From assembly GCA_965372745.1 (NCBI GenBank), contig CBDVDM010000011.1, forward strand, positions 1-53,720: DNA of 53,720 bases, written 5' to 3'. Positions 7,095-16,459 of this stretch are shown in pieces. Under the pieces are notes generated by a model that saw nothing but the letters and a program-made list of their open reading frames with translations, was not told the DNA's origin and searched no databases. Numbering within the stretch: the first letter of the stretch is position 1; each line of letters opens with the position of its first letter. A program made the position numbers and the translations under genes. The stretch comes from VRUG01 sp965372745. GTDB lineage: Bacteria; Planctomycetota; Phycisphaerae; Sedimentisphaerales; Anaerobacaceae.

Positions 7095-8168
7095 ATGCGA
7101 ATTGCTATCGATGCCATGGGCGGAGATAATGCGCCCGATGAAATCATATCCGGAGTACTGGAAGCAATAGAATTCCTGAGTGAAAACGATGAGCTGGTAC
7201 TTGTCGGGCCACGCGAAGTAATCGAGCCTAAACTGCCCAACTGGAAAAGCTGTGAAGGTGTGCTGAGTATATTTAACGCTCCTGAAGTAATAGGAATGGA
7301 CGAGCCGCCGGTAGAAAGTCTCCGTAAAAAGGTGAAAAGCTCGATAGCTGTGATGGCTAAGTTAGCTAAACGAGGCCAGGTGGATGCGCTAATCTCAGCC
7401 GGCAATACGGGGGCATGTGTAGCAGCATTTCAGATGCGAATGAGAAACTTACAGGGAGTAAATCGTCCTGGTATAGCAGTAGTTTTCCCGACGTTCAAGG
7501 GACCTGTGACAATATGCGATGTTGGCGCAAACATTTCCTGCAAACCAATCAATCTTTACCAGTATGCAGTGATGGCCAGCATGTATTCCAGGCATGTTCT
7601 TGGAATTGAAAATCCGCGAGTAGGTCTAATCAGCATCGGTTCAGAAGAGGCTAAAGGTAATGAGATAGTTAGAAAGGCCCTTGACCTGTTAAAGACAGAT
7701 GAAAAGATGAATTTTATAGGTAATATTGAAGGTGGGGATATTTTCAGGGGCGTTTGTGATGTGGCGATATGTGAAGGTTTTGTGGGAAATGTGATTCTAA
7801 AAATGACAGAGGGACTCGTCGACGGGCTGTTTAAGGCGATAAAGCATGAGCTAATGCAGGAAAAGATTCGTCTTGCGATGAAGTTTAAGCCTATTATGAT
7901 TCGTATTTACAAAAAATATGATTACAACGAATACGGTGGTGCGCCGTTATTAGGTATTAACGGGACAGCGGTGATATGTCACGGGGCAAGCAAAAGCAGG
8001 ACAATTAAGAATGCAATTATATCGGCGAAAAAATATTATACGAACAGAATCAATGACAGGATTATTGAATATTTATCAGAGAATCAACTTTGCAGCAGTG
8101 CCGATGACGAGCAGGAGCAAAATAATGCGGCTGACAGAGCAGAAGATGCAACCAAAGAAAGATTTTAA
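7095..8168 (+). CDS. plsX: Phosphate acyltransferase PlsX
   Basis: A 357-residue enzyme that converts acyl-ACP to acyl-phosphate, the acyl donor for PlsY in phospholipid synthesis. It starts with MRIAIDAMGGDNAPDEII, the PlsX signature, and contains ALISAGNTGACVAAF (about residues 99-113) and CEGFVGNVILKMTEG (about 226-240). The last 25 residues are Asp/Glu/Gln-rich and non-conserved. It is a peripheral membrane enzyme. It lies three bases after rpmF and 13 bases before fabH in the same operon. Confidence 0.95.
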   Translation: MRIAIDAMGGDNAPDEIISGVLEAIEFLSENDELVLVGPREVIEPKLPNWKSCEGVLSIFNAPEVIGMDEPPVESLRKKVKSSIAVMAKLAKRGQVDALISAGNTGACVAAFQMRMRNLQGVNRPGIAVVFPTFKGPVTICDVGANISCKPINLYQYAVMASMYSRHVLGIENPRVGLISIGSEEAKGNEIVRKALDLLKTDEKMNFIGNIEGGDIFRGVCDVAICEGFVGNVILKMTEGLVDGLFKAIKHELMQEKIRLAMKFKPIMIRIYKKYDYNEYGGAPLLGINGTAVICHGASKSRTIKNAIISAKKYYTNRINDRIIEYLSENQLCSSADDEQEQNNAADRAEDATKERF

Positions 8169-8181
8169 TTAAGGACGATAA

Positions 8182-9192
8182 ATGGACAAGGAAGTTTCAC
8201 GAGAGGCTACACAATATCGAGCAGTAATTACCGGATGCGGCTCTTTTGCACCGGAAAAAATCCTCACAAATGACGAATTGTCGAAATTGGTTGACACCTC
8301 TGACGAATGGATAACAACACGTACAGGCATTAAGACTCGTCATATCGCAACAGATGAAGAAACCACCGCATATCTGGCAACACAGGCAGCTAAAAAAGCA
8401 TTATCGATGGCTAAATTGAATGGCGAAGACCTGGATTTTATTATCCTTGCAACAATAACACCTGAAATGGTATTTCCGTCAACGGCATCGTTTGTTCAAA
8501 CCGCAATAGGTGCTAAAAATGCGTGGGTATTTGATTTAGCGGCGGCATGCAGCGGGTTTGTTTATTCACTGTCTATCACTCAGCAGTTTCTGGAAAGCGG
8601 AAAGTATAAGAACGCCCTGATAATAGGAGCTGAGACATTAAGTAAACTCACGAACTGGAAAGACCGAACAAGCTGTATCCTCTTCGGAGATGGAGCCGGA
8701 GCGGTTGTGCTTGAGCGACAAAATAACGGCAAAGGAATTATATACAGTAACATGTACTCGGATGGCCAGCGATGGGAGGCATTGAACTGCCAGGCATACG
8801 GTTCGAGGTATCCGGCAAATAAAAAGCTGGACGACCCGAATAAAATTTATATGGATATTAATGGCAGAGAGGTGTATCAGCAGGCGGTTCGCCGGATAGT
8901 CGAAACAGTGAATGATTGTCTGGAACATTGCGGTATCAGTATAGATGATGTTGGAATGATAATATCACATCAGATGAATGCACGAATAATTGAATCAGCA
9001 GCAAAACGATTGAGTATACCAAGCGACAAGGTGTTTATCAATATTACAGAATACGGCAATACGTCAGCGGCATCGGTACCGCTTGCCTTCGATGAGTGCT
9101 ACAAAGCAGGTAAAATCAAGGAAGGTGATATAGTAATATTTGTTGCTTTCGGAGCAGGTCTGACCTGGGGCGCAAATGTGATTCAGTTCTAA
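8182..9192 (+). CDS. fabH: 3-oxoacyl-ACP synthase III (KAS III)
   Basis: A 336-residue initiating condensing enzyme that joins acetyl-CoA (or a branched acyl-CoA) with malonyl-ACP. The catalytic triad is visible: Cys123 in DLAAACSGF, His263 in ISHQMNARI and Asn293 in TEYGNTSAAS. Residues GDGAGAVVLE (169-178) and the C-terminal FGAGLTWGA motif are standard. The start has AAGGA about eight bases upstream. It is part of the rpmF-plsX-fabH-fabD-fabG-acpP-fabF run. Confidence 0.95.
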   Translation: MDKEVSREATQYRAVITGCGSFAPEKILTNDELSKLVDTSDEWITTRTGIKTRHIATDEETTAYLATQAAKKALSMAKLNGEDLDFIILATITPEMVFPSTASFVQTAIGAKNAWVFDLAAACSGFVYSLSITQQFLESGKYKNALIIGAETLSKLTNWKDRTSCILFGDGAGAVVLERQNNGKGIIYSNMYSDGQRWEALNCQAYGSRYPANKKLDDPNKIYMDINGREVYQQAVRRIVETVNDCLEHCGISIDDVGMIISHQMNARIIESAAKRLSIPSDKVFINITEYGNTSAASVPLAFDECYKAGKIKEGDIVIFVAFGAGLTWGANVIQF

Positions 9193-9264
9193 GAGCGGTA
9201 TTTGAAGATGTGAAGGCAGAAACCTGCGAGTATTTGGCAGCTTTTTAAGGATTTCTTTAAATTT

Positions 9265-10197
9265 ATGAAGACAGCGTTTTTATTTCCCGGACAAGGTGCT
9301 CAGATTGTCGGTATGGGCAGTGATATAGCCGAGGCATTTGAGCCGGCAGCAGAGATTTTTGCCAGGGCGAACGATATTGTCGGATTCGATCTTCGCAGTA
9401 TCTGTTTCGAGGGTCCGGAAGACAAGCTGAATACAACGACAATGTCTCAGCCTGCGATTTTTGCTACATCAGCGGCGATATTGGCCGTTTTGAAAAGTAA
9501 TACTGCTACAAGTACGATTAAAGCGGATGTGACAGCGGGTTTGAGTTTGGGAGAGTATACAGCGTTATATGCAGCTGGAGTGATTAGCTTTGAAGATGGG
9601 TTGCGGCTTGTCCAGAAAAGAGGCGAGGCGATGCAGCAGGCAGCAGAGACAAGCGAAGGCGGAATGGTGAGTATAATCGGGCTGGACGAGGAAAAAGTAG
9701 ACCTGCTTTGTGAAGAGGCGAGCGAAGGTGATGTATTAGCCGGCGTCAACTATAACTGTCCGGGGCAGGTTGTGGTAAGCGGTAGTAAAGCGGCATGTAA
9801 ACGAGCAGAGAAACTGGCGGAAAAATACGGAGCAATAAAAGCGATACCACTGGCTGTAGCGGGTGCATTTCATACTGAAATGATGTCAGGTGCAGCTGAT
9901 ACACTTAAAGAGGCTTTGATAAATTGTGATATTAAAGACCCTGATGATATTAACGTTATTGCAAATGTTAATACCGAGTATTATCAGAACGGCAAGGAAA
10001 TTAAAGACGGTCTCGTAAAGCAGTTGACAAATGCGATATTTTGGCAAAAATGTATGGAAAGGCTGCTGAGTGAAGGTGTTGAGAGCTTTTATGAGATTGG
10101 GCCAGGAAAAGTTTTGACGGCTCTTATGCGAAGAATTAACAGAAAAACAAAAGTTGTGAATATCAACGGCCTGGAAGCTGTAAAGAAGTTATTGTAA
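9265..10197 (+). CDS. fabD: Malonyl-CoA:ACP transacylase
   Basis: A 310-residue acyltransferase that moves malonyl from CoA to ACP, feeding the fatty-acid line and probably also the KS pair at 2251-4903, which has no acyltransferase of its own here. Motifs: FPGQGAQ at the N-terminus, the nucleophile Ser94 in GLSLGEYTA, and His203 in AGAFHTEMM. The 72-base gap after fabH shows no terminator. Confidence 0.95.
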   Translation: MKTAFLFPGQGAQIVGMGSDIAEAFEPAAEIFARANDIVGFDLRSICFEGPEDKLNTTTMSQPAIFATSAAILAVLKSNTATSTIKADVTAGLSLGEYTALYAAGVISFEDGLRLVQKRGEAMQQAAETSEGGMVSIIGLDEEKVDLLCEEASEGDVLAGVNYNCPGQVVVSGSKAACKRAEKLAEKYGAIKAIPLAVAGAFHTEMMSGAADTLKEALINCDIKDPDDINVIANVNTEYYQNGKEIKDGLVKQLTNAIFWQKCMERLLSEGVESFYEIGPGKVLTALMRRINRKTKVVNINGLEAVKKLL

Positions 10198-10224
10198 TCT
10201 TAAGATAGACATGGAGATTTAATT

Positions 10225-10962
10225 ATGTCAGAAAAAAAACTGGCTATAGTAACCGGCGGTGCCAGGGGAATAGGTAGAGCGATAGTATTGGAACTGCTTA
10301 AGCAAAGCCGTGAGGTTGCAGCGTTGGATTTGAATACAGAGCAGCTTGGGGAGCTTGAAAAAGTTGTAAAAAAAGCAGGGTTTAATGTCATAGTCAAGGC
10401 GATAGATATTACTGATACAACAGCGCTGACCGAGGTGATTGAAAATCTGGCATCGGAGTATGGTGGTATAGGGATATTGGTAAATAATGCAGGTATTACG
10501 CGCGATAAGTTAATGATGCAGATGAACGAAGAAGATTTTGATAAGGTAATAAACGTAAACCTTCGAGCGGCATTTATGGCGACTAAAGTTGTTCTTCGCT
10601 CGATGGTACGCAATAAGTTCGGCAGGATAGTAAATATAAGTTCGGTAGCAGGGGTTATGGGACAGGCAGGTTCTGCAAATTATGCGTCAAGCAAGGCTGC
10701 ATTGATAGGTATGAGTAAATCAGTTGCACGTGAGGTGGGCAAAAAAAATATTACGGCAAATTGCATAGCTCCCGGTTTTATCATGACTGAAATGACAGAA
10801 GTTTTACCTCAGGCAGTTAAAGATGCGGCATTGAAGGTGATTCCAGTGAATAAATTAGGCAGCGTCGAGGACGTTGCAAAGGCTGTAGCATTTCTGGCAA
10901 GTGATGAAGCGGGTTATATTACGGGACAGGTGCTTTGTGTTGACGGCGGAATGGCCATGTAA
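10225..10962 (+). CDS. fabG: 3-oxoacyl-ACP reductase
   Basis: A 245-residue short-chain dehydrogenase that reduces 3-oxoacyl-ACP with NADPH. The Rossmann motif is TGGARGIGRA (10-19), followed by NNAG (87-90) and the catalytic Ser140, Tyr153 and Lys157 (ISSVAG...YASSK). The start has GGAG eight bases upstream. It is the only ketoreductase in the window, so it may also serve the second, polyketide-like line encoded upstream. Confidence 0.95.
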   Translation: MSEKKLAIVTGGARGIGRAIVLELLKQSREVAALDLNTEQLGELEKVVKKAGFNVIVKAIDITDTTALTEVIENLASEYGGIGILVNNAGITRDKLMMQMNEEDFDKVINVNLRAAFMATKVVLRSMVRNKFGRIVNISSVAGVMGQAGSANYASSKAALIGMSKSVAREVGKKNITANCIAPGFIMTEMTEVLPQAVKDAALKVIPVNKLGSVEDVAKAVAFLASDEAGYITGQVLCVDGGMAM

Positions 10963-11077
10963 AAAAAATAAATAAAATAATTGTCGAGAAGTGCATTAGT
11001 ATGTAATATACGCCCGAAATGACGTGTTGATGATTTTTCAAAAGTTATAAAATAATTGCATGTTAAGGAGAAACGAA

Positions 11078-11350
11078 GTGAGTGAAGAGATGGATATTAA
11101 GGCAATAGAAGAAAAAGTAGTAGACATAATAAGTGAGCAGATGGGTGCTGATAAGGCAGATATCACCCGTGAAACATCATTTATTAATGATTTGAATGCT
11201 GACTCACTGGATACGGTGGAACTGGTGATGGAATTCGAAGATGAGTTCGATGTGAGCATTCCGGATGAGGAGGCAGAAAAAATCCAGACGGTCGGTGCAG
11301 CAGTTGATTATGTTTCGAAGGTAACGCAGGCAAAAGCCAAAGGTGAGTAA
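11078..11350 (+). CDS. acpP: Acyl carrier protein
   Basis: A 90-residue housekeeping acyl carrier protein. Ser43 in LNADSLDTVELVMEFED is the phosphopantetheine site. The start is decided by the ribosome binding site: AAGGAG at 11065-11070 lies seven bases before GTG 11078 and would be inside the coding region if the ATG at 11060 were used. A 115-base gap separates it from fabG, with poly-A/T sequence but no clear terminator. Its last bases overlap the region of the fabF start, so the two genes are probably coupled. Confidence 0.93.
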   Translation: MSEEMDIKAIEEKVVDIISEQMGADKADITRETSFINDLNADSLDTVELVMEFEDEFDVSIPDEEAEKIQTVGAAVDYVSKVTQAKAKGE

Positions 11351-11357
11351 TTTCAGC

Positions 11358-12602
11358 ATGAGCAAACGACGTGTAGTAATAACAGGCTTAGGCTGTGTCA
11401 CTGCCTTGGCGGAATCGGCTGAGGAGCTTTTCGAGGCTCTTTGCGCCGGTAAAAACGGAATATCGAAGATAGAGTCTTTCGATGTCAGTGAATATCCGGT
11501 GAAATTCGGTGGCGAGGTAAAAGATTTTGATGTAACGAAGTATGTTAACCGCCGGGAAAGTAAGCGGATGGACCGTTTTACACAGTTTGCGGTGGCGGCA
11601 GCCAAGCAGGCGGTAGAAGACAGCGGTCTTGATTTTTCCAGAGAAGATGTGTACCGGACAGGAGTTTTAGTAGGAACAGGAATTGGCGGAATCAAGGAAA
11701 TTGAAGAGCAACACCTTCGTCTCCTGAAGAAAGGACCGCGAAAAGTCTCACCGTTTTGTGTGCCACGTCTAATGGGTAATGCAGCCAGCGGTAATATAGC
11801 GATAACTTATGGTTTGCGGGGTCCCAATATCTGCGTGGTAAGTGCATGTGCATCCGGAAGTCACGCAATTGGAGAGGCGTATTGCTATATTGTTTCCGGC
11901 CGCAGTGATATGATGATAACGGGAGGAGCCGAGGCGGCACTAACACCGATAGCGCTGGCTTCGTTTTGTGCGGCGAAATCTCTCAGTACACGAAATGACG
12001 AGCCTCTACGAGCATCGCGCCCCTTTGACAGAGACAGGGACGGTTTTGTGTTAGCCGAAGGTGCCGGGATATTGGTTCTGGAAGAATATGAACATGCGAA
12101 AAAACGCGGTGCCAGGATTTATGCGGAACTTCTAGGTTACGGCGCAACTGATGACGGTTGTCATATAACGGCGCCTCTGCCAGACGGAGCAGGAGCTGCC
12201 AAAGCGATGGAACTGGCTATCGCAGATGCAGGGATTGTGAAAGAAAAGGTAGACTATATCAACGCACACGGCACTGGTACTCAATTGAACGATATGGCAG
12301 AAAGTGCGGCGATTAAGAGTGTGTTTGGTGAGCATGTCTATAAACTGTCAATCAGCTCGACAAAAAGCTGCCTGGGTCATTTATTGGGAGCGACAGGTGC
12401 AGTTGAACTGTTGATATGCTGTAAAGTGATTGAAAAATCAATTATCCCCCCTACCATCAATCTTGAGAATCAGGATGAACGCTGCGACTTAAAAATAGAT
12501 TATGTACCGCTAAAGGCCAGGGAACAAGATGTAAGTATCGCATTAAGCAATTCATTAGGCTTTGGCGGACATAATGCATGTCTGGTAATTGGCAGAGTAT
12601 AA
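11358..12602 (+). CDS. fabF: 3-oxoacyl-ACP synthase II
   Basis: A 414-residue elongating ketosynthase for the housekeeping fatty-acid pathway. Catalytic residues are in VVSACASGSHA (Cys164), NAHGTGTQLND and STKSCLGHLLGATG. GTG 11343, which overlaps the acpP end, is an alternative start adding five residues; ATG 11358 gives the usual MSKRRVVITGLG and is preferred. Together with the intact enzyme at 3578 and the Cys-less one at 2251, the window holds three FabF-family proteins. fabF closes the operon; no clear terminator follows. Confidence 0.93.
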   Translation: MSKRRVVITGLGCVTALAESAEELFEALCAGKNGISKIESFDVSEYPVKFGGEVKDFDVTKYVNRRESKRMDRFTQFAVAAAKQAVEDSGLDFSREDVYRTGVLVGTGIGGIKEIEEQHLRLLKKGPRKVSPFCVPRLMGNAASGNIAITYGLRGPNICVVSACASGSHAIGEAYCYIVSGRSDMMITGGAEAALTPIALASFCAAKSLSTRNDEPLRASRPFDRDRDGFVLAEGAGILVLEEYEHAKKRGARIYAELLGYGATDDGCHITAPLPDGAGAAKAMELAIADAGIVKEKVDYINAHGTGTQLNDMAESAAIKSVFGEHVYKLSISSTKSCLGHLLGATGAVELLICCKVIEKSIIPPTINLENQDERCDLKIDYVPLKAREQDVSIALSNSLGFGGHNACLVIGRV

Positions 12603-12714
12603 TCGGAAAACAACTTTCTATCTGTTGAAAAACTGCGATTTGTTTTTCTCATATTTACACGCCCTTATAAGTTTTCTTGTGGTTTAATCAGACATCTGCT
12701 ACTCTATCGCCCCA

Positions 12715-13677
12715 ATGAATACTTCATTATCAGTTTTATATTTAGTCATCGGTTTGGTCATACTCTGGAAGTCGGCGGATTTATTAGTTGACGCAGCGGT
12801 GGCACTTGCGCATCGGCTCGGGGTCAGTGCGCTGGTGATAGGGCTAACGATAGTGGCAATGGGAACAAGTGCACCGGAGGTTGCAGCGAGTATAGCAGCT
12901 GCGCTTAAAGGTGCAGGTGATGTCGCTATAGGTAACGTGTATGGCTCGAACATAGCCAATCTTGCCTTGGTTGGCGGAGTGAGTGCCCTGCTTTGCCCGA
13001 TTGTTATTAAAAAAACAGTCGCTAATCGTGAAATGCCCATTATGTTATTCGTGGCACTTTTGTTATGGGCTGGGCTTTTCGATTTAAATTTGTCAAGAAG
13101 CGATGGTTTATTGCTCTTAGTCATATTTACAGTGCTAATCCTGCTGGCAGTGCTCGCTGCAAAAAAGGAGATGGTCGAAGTAAATACTAATTCCGCTCCA
13201 ACTGCCTTGAGTGATAAAACATTAAAACAAATAATCTTCATTATCGCTGGATTGATTGGTTTATCGATTGGAGCGCACCTGACAATTCTCGGGGCGGTGT
13301 TTATCGGTGAGCAAATCGGACTGAGTCAGGCGGTGATAGGTCTTACGATTATTGCCATCGGGACATCCCTGCCGGAATTAGTGACATGTGTGGCAGCATC
13401 GCTTAAGGGACATCACGATATATCAATAGGGAATTTAGTAGGTTCAAATATTTTTAATACACTTTTGGTAACCGGAGTAGCTGGTACGGTCCGTCCGTTT
13501 ACAATAGTGAGTCGATTGGCGGGCGTTGATTACTGGATTATGATAGCAGTAACTTTTGTATTTATCCTGATAGTCTTTGCCGGCAAATATGTGATTGGCC
13601 GTCTGGGTGGGATTATTTTAGTTTGTATATATGTAGGTTACATGGTTTATCTGTTGGGGTTTACAGCAGGGATATAA
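12715..13677 (+). CDS. Calcium/sodium antiporter (YrbG-type CaCA family)
   Basis: A 320-residue inner-membrane cation exchanger with about ten hydrophobic segments. The two inverted alpha repeats that form the ion site are clear: VIGLTIVAMGTSAPEVAAS with GNVYGSNIANL in the first half, and VIGLTIIAIGTSLPELVTC with GNLVGSNIFNT in the second. It would export Ca2+ (or another cation) in exchange for Na+. It stands alone downstream of fabF, with a 112-base gap and no good ribosome binding site. It converges with the RACo-like gene, five bases apart. Confidence 0.9.
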   Translation: MNTSLSVLYLVIGLVILWKSADLLVDAAVALAHRLGVSALVIGLTIVAMGTSAPEVAASIAAALKGAGDVAIGNVYGSNIANLALVGGVSALLCPIVIKKTVANREMPIMLFVALLLWAGLFDLNLSRSDGLLLLVIFTVLILLAVLAAKKEMVEVNTNSAPTALSDKTLKQIIFIIAGLIGLSIGAHLTILGAVFIGEQIGLSQAVIGLTIIAIGTSLPELVTCVAASLKGHHDISIGNLVGSNIFNTLLVTGVAGTVRPFTIVSRLAGVDYWIMIAVTFVFILIVFAGKYVIGRLGGIILVCIYVGYMVYLLGFTAGI

Positions 13678-13682
13678 GCTGA

Positions 13683-15236
13683 TTAAAATAACATTGAATC
13701 GGCGAAAGTGTCGTTGAAATCTCTTTCATGGGCGATTTCGATATATTCGACTTTCCTGGCTAAATCCTTTGCGCTCTGTCTCGCGCGATTGCTCAAAAGA
13801 ATCATCTGGGCACCAGAGGACGCGGCGTTTCCAACAAAATGGATGTATTCGGAGGGGATGTTCGGCAGCAGGCCGATTCTTAATGCACTGGTCTTTCTGA
13901 TGTAATTGCCAAAGGCGCCGGCAAGAAGTACCTGTTTTAATGCAGAATGGTCGCAATTAACCTTTTTCAATAAAAGTGAGATACCAGCACGTATGGCGGC
14001 TTTTGCTAACTGGGTCTGGCGGATGTCGGCTTGAGTTATAAGAACATTCTCAGCTACTCGAAAGGCGGGTTGATTGTCATAAGTTGTGATACGAGAGAAA
14101 ATCGCAGGCGGCAATTTGTCTTTTAGCTTTTCGGCATCCACGAATCGACCTGTGTAGTCAATTATGCCAATATCAAGGAGAACCGCTACAGCATCGATGA
14201 GTCCGCTTCCGCAAATTGAATGAGGCCCGGAATTACCAATTACGTCTATATCAATATCGTTATCGTTTATTACAATGGCTTCAATTGCGCCGTCGGTTGC
14301 ACGGCTGCCACAGGTTATACGGGCACCTTCAAAGGCAGGACCTGCGGCACAGCTTGCGGCATATAGTTTCTCTTCATCCCCGAGGACAAGCTCACCATTT
14401 GTTCCGATGTCGACAATCAGTGTCAGAACTTTTGCAGATTCGATTTCGGTAGCGAGAGCGGCAGCGGTTATGTCTGAACCGACGAATCCGGAAATGTTGG
14501 GAACAGTATGGATATTGCCATTCGGGTTAATGTTCAAACCAAGCTCGGCTGGCGAAATATCTTTTGCATCGAGACTGTGCGGTCTGTAAGGTGCCCTGCC
14601 AAGTTGAGTAACAGGCAATTTCAAAAATATGTGATTCATAGTTGTATTACCAACAACGCAAATTTCACATATAGCATCAGTTTTAATTGAGGCATCTCGG
14701 CAGAGTCGTTTAACAAGGTTGTTTATACAGTCAATAATAAGTTTTTGAAGTTCAGTAAGAGTTGATTCGCTCTTGGCATAACTTATTCTGCTGATACAGT
14801 CGTCGCCGAATTTTATCTGGGGATTTAGTTTAGCCTGAGTAGCAATGGTCTGGCCTGAAGAAAGATTGATAAGTTTTGCAACAACGGTTGTAGTTCCAAT
14901 ATCGACAGCAACACCGAATATGTTTGTGGTTTTGCCAGCAGCTTCAGTAAGAATATGCTGAGGAATGTCGATTCCGTGAGTCAGGATTTTCTGTTCAAAA
15001 AATCTCGAGGATTGTGGGACAGTAACTGTCAGGTCCGATTGGATATGGTGTTGGCAGGCAAGGACCTTCCGGCCTGCCGGTTCGATAATTACGGTGCACT
15101 TTTCGCAGGTGCCCTGGCCGCCGCAGGCAGTGTTTAAAATAATGCCCGCCTGGTCAGCAGCTTCGAGAATAGTAGCTGAAGCGTGTATTGATATCTGCTT
15201 ACCGTCGGGTTCAAAAGTGATATTAAAATGCTTCAT
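13683..15236 (-). CDS. RACo-like [2Fe-2S] ferredoxin / ASKHA-domain activator (DUF4445 type)
   Basis: A 517-residue protein. The N-terminal plant-type ferredoxin has Cys38, Cys44, Cys47 and Cys61 (ACGGQGTCEKC...LACQ). After a linker, the ASKHA ATPase-like domain starts at IFGVAVDIGTTTVVAKL and continues with VVGNTTMNHIFL, TLIVDIGTNGELVLG and ASCAAGPAFEGARI. Family members reactivate corrinoid proteins by ATP-driven reduction of Co(II). No corrinoid protein or methyltransferase gene is next to it here, so its partner must be elsewhere. It is somewhat shorter than typical RACo proteins of 600 or more residues. Its left end meets the antiporter gene in a convergent arrangement. Confidence 0.85.
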   Translation of the reverse strand: MKHFNITFEPDGKQISIHASATILEAADQAGIILNTACGGQGTCEKCTVIIEPAGRKVLACQHHIQSDLTVTVPQSSRFFEQKILTHGIDIPQHILTEAAGKTTNIFGVAVDIGTTTVVAKLINLSSGQTIATQAKLNPQIKFGDDCISRISYAKSESTLTELQKLIIDCINNLVKRLCRDASIKTDAICEICVVGNTTMNHIFLKLPVTQLGRAPYRPHSLDAKDISPAELGLNINPNGNIHTVPNISGFVGSDITAAALATEIESAKVLTLIVDIGTNGELVLGDEEKLYAASCAAGPAFEGARITCGSRATDGAIEAIVINDNDIDIDVIGNSGPHSICGSGLIDAVAVLLDIGIIDYTGRFVDAEKLKDKLPPAIFSRITTYDNQPAFRVAENVLITQADIRQTQLAKAAIRAGISLLLKKVNCDHSALKQVLLAGAFGNYIRKTSALRIGLLPNIPSEYIHFVGNAASSGAQMILLSNRARQSAKDLARKVEYIEIAHERDFNDTFADSMLF

Positions 15237-15290
15237 TTATCGAATTATTGAAAGCAAGCTGTTGATAGAGGTATAATATGAAATAGCTGA

Positions 15291-15371
15291 TTAGCTGATT
15301 TTATTCCTGACTTTCCATCTGGCGCGTCTTTTTTTGCTGCCAACTTTTCGCCTTCTTCTCGGTTTTGCCAT
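15291..15371 (-). CDS. Very small Arg/Lys-rich protein (26 residues)
   Basis: A short reading frame starting MAKPRRRRKVGSKKRR and ending WKVRNKIS. More than half of its residues are Arg or Lys. A good ribosome binding site, CCGGAG, lies six bases before the ATG. Size and composition recall the tiny extra ribosomal proteins (bTHX, bL37 and the AURKAIP1/COX24-type peptides), but it matches none that I can name with certainty. It lies just upstream of, and on the same strand as, the RACo-like gene (54 bases between). Nucleic-acid or ribosome binding is an inference from charge. Confidence 0.6.
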   Translation of the reverse strand: MAKPRRRRKVGSKKRRARWKVRNKIS

Positions 15372-15516
15372 TAATGTCTCCGGTAATTCATTAATATATT
15401 ATTTTACAATTTAATTTAACTCGTTAGAATATATGATATTATAGACGCCTGCGTCAAGTGAAAAAGTGAAGCAGGTAAAGAGTTAATTTTTCACCTGTGT
15501 GAAATGGGGCTTAAAA

Positions 15517-15831
15517 ATGATACAGTGCAAAGATTGCGAATTTTGTGAAATCCTGCCTGGAGGCCGCAGAACGTTTAAATGTGACCCTTTTGTAAACGTC
15601 AAAGAACCATCCTGTATAGCAAAATGGCAGTTAATCCGGCTTGATATGCTGGTAGCAAGCTATCAGAAGATGATTCAGTGGCAGGAGAAAATGGCACCAT
15701 TGCAGGACAAGATTTTCAAGTATATGCAACGTGAAATCGAGGATATGGACGAATCAGAACGTTGGAAAGTCGATTCTGAAGACGAGCAAAAGAAGGACGA
15801 GAAGGACGAGAAGGACGACGAGGCTGATTAA
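15517..15831 (+). CDS. Conserved-looking Cys-rich protein with acidic-basic tail, function unknown
   Basis: A 104-residue protein that I do not recognise. The N-terminus has a Cys pattern that could bind metal (IQCKDCEFCEILPGG, then FKCDPF and EPSCIAKW). A helical middle part (LIRLDMLVASYQKMIQWQEKM) follows, and a charged low-complexity tail is encoded by repeated aaggacgag units (KKDEKDEKDDE). A GTG at 15499 is a possible earlier start; ATG 15517 places the Cys motif at the very N-terminus. It precedes the ECF sigma gene on the same strand with a 97-base gap. Confidence 0.65.
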   Translation: MIQCKDCEFCEILPGGRRTFKCDPFVNVKEPSCIAKWQLIRLDMLVASYQKMIQWQEKMAPLQDKIFKYMQREIEDMDESERWKVDSEDEQKKDEKDEKDDEAD

Positions 15832-15928
15832 ATACTGTCTTTCGAGTAAAAAAAACGTATTTTGAAATATCTTGCTGCAATAAAACCCCTCTGTAAACCG
15901 TCTCTATATATGTAAAAGATGCCGAAAA

Positions 15929-16456
15929 ATGACGAAAAATCGCGATTTAGAGCAGATAATTACATGGTGTAAAGAGGGTAAGAGCGAAGGTTTTTCGCAG
16001 CTTGTGGATATTTATTCGAGGCGGCTTTATGGTTATTTTTACCGATTAACAGGTAATAGAACATCAAGCGACGATTTGCTTAGTGAGCTCTTTGTCAAAT
16101 TGGTTGAGAAAATCAGGTATTTCAGAGGTGGAAATTTTGACGGGTGGCTGTTTAAAATAGCATCGAATATTTTTCATGATTACCTGAGAGCTAAACAGCG
16201 TGAAAAGAAACTTGTTGAGGGACGAAAGCAGCTTGAACTGGAACATGCAGAAACTAAAAAAAATGACGATGAAAGAACTGATAGATTGCAGGTACAGTTG
16301 GGTAAGCTTGATGCGGATACAAAAGAATTGATAATGTTGCGTTTTTATTCTCAGCTTAGTTTTCGAGAGATTGCGGAGATGCGGTCGGAACCGATTGGAA
16401 CAATATTATCAAAAGTTCATCGCGGGTTAAAAAGACTGCGTGAATTAATGGGATAA
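15929..16456 (+). CDS. RNA polymerase ECF-type sigma-70 factor
   Basis: A 175-residue sigma factor with region 2 (about 20-95: FSQLVDIYSRRLYGYFYRLTGN...DDLLSELFVKL...WLFKIASNIFHDYLR) and region 4 (about 118-172: LDADTKELIMLRFYSQLSFREIAEMRSEPIGTILSKVHRGLKRLRE). It lacks regions 1 and 3, as ECF factors do. It would direct RNA polymerase to a small regulon under control of the protein encoded three bases downstream. The trio sigma - membrane protein - periplasmic protein suggests envelope sensing. Confidence 0.93.
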   Translation: MTKNRDLEQIITWCKEGKSEGFSQLVDIYSRRLYGYFYRLTGNRTSSDDLLSELFVKLVEKIRYFRGGNFDGWLFKIASNIFHDYLRAKQREKKLVEGRKQLELEHAETKKNDDERTDRLQVQLGKLDADTKELIMLRFYSQLSFREIAEMRSEPIGTILSKVHRGLKRLRELMG

Positions 16457-16459
16457 GCC

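Noticed and set aside
14216..14589. Plus-strand frames opposite the RACo-like gene
   Set aside because: The minus-strand frame carries clear ferredoxin and ASKHA motifs throughout; the + frames have none.
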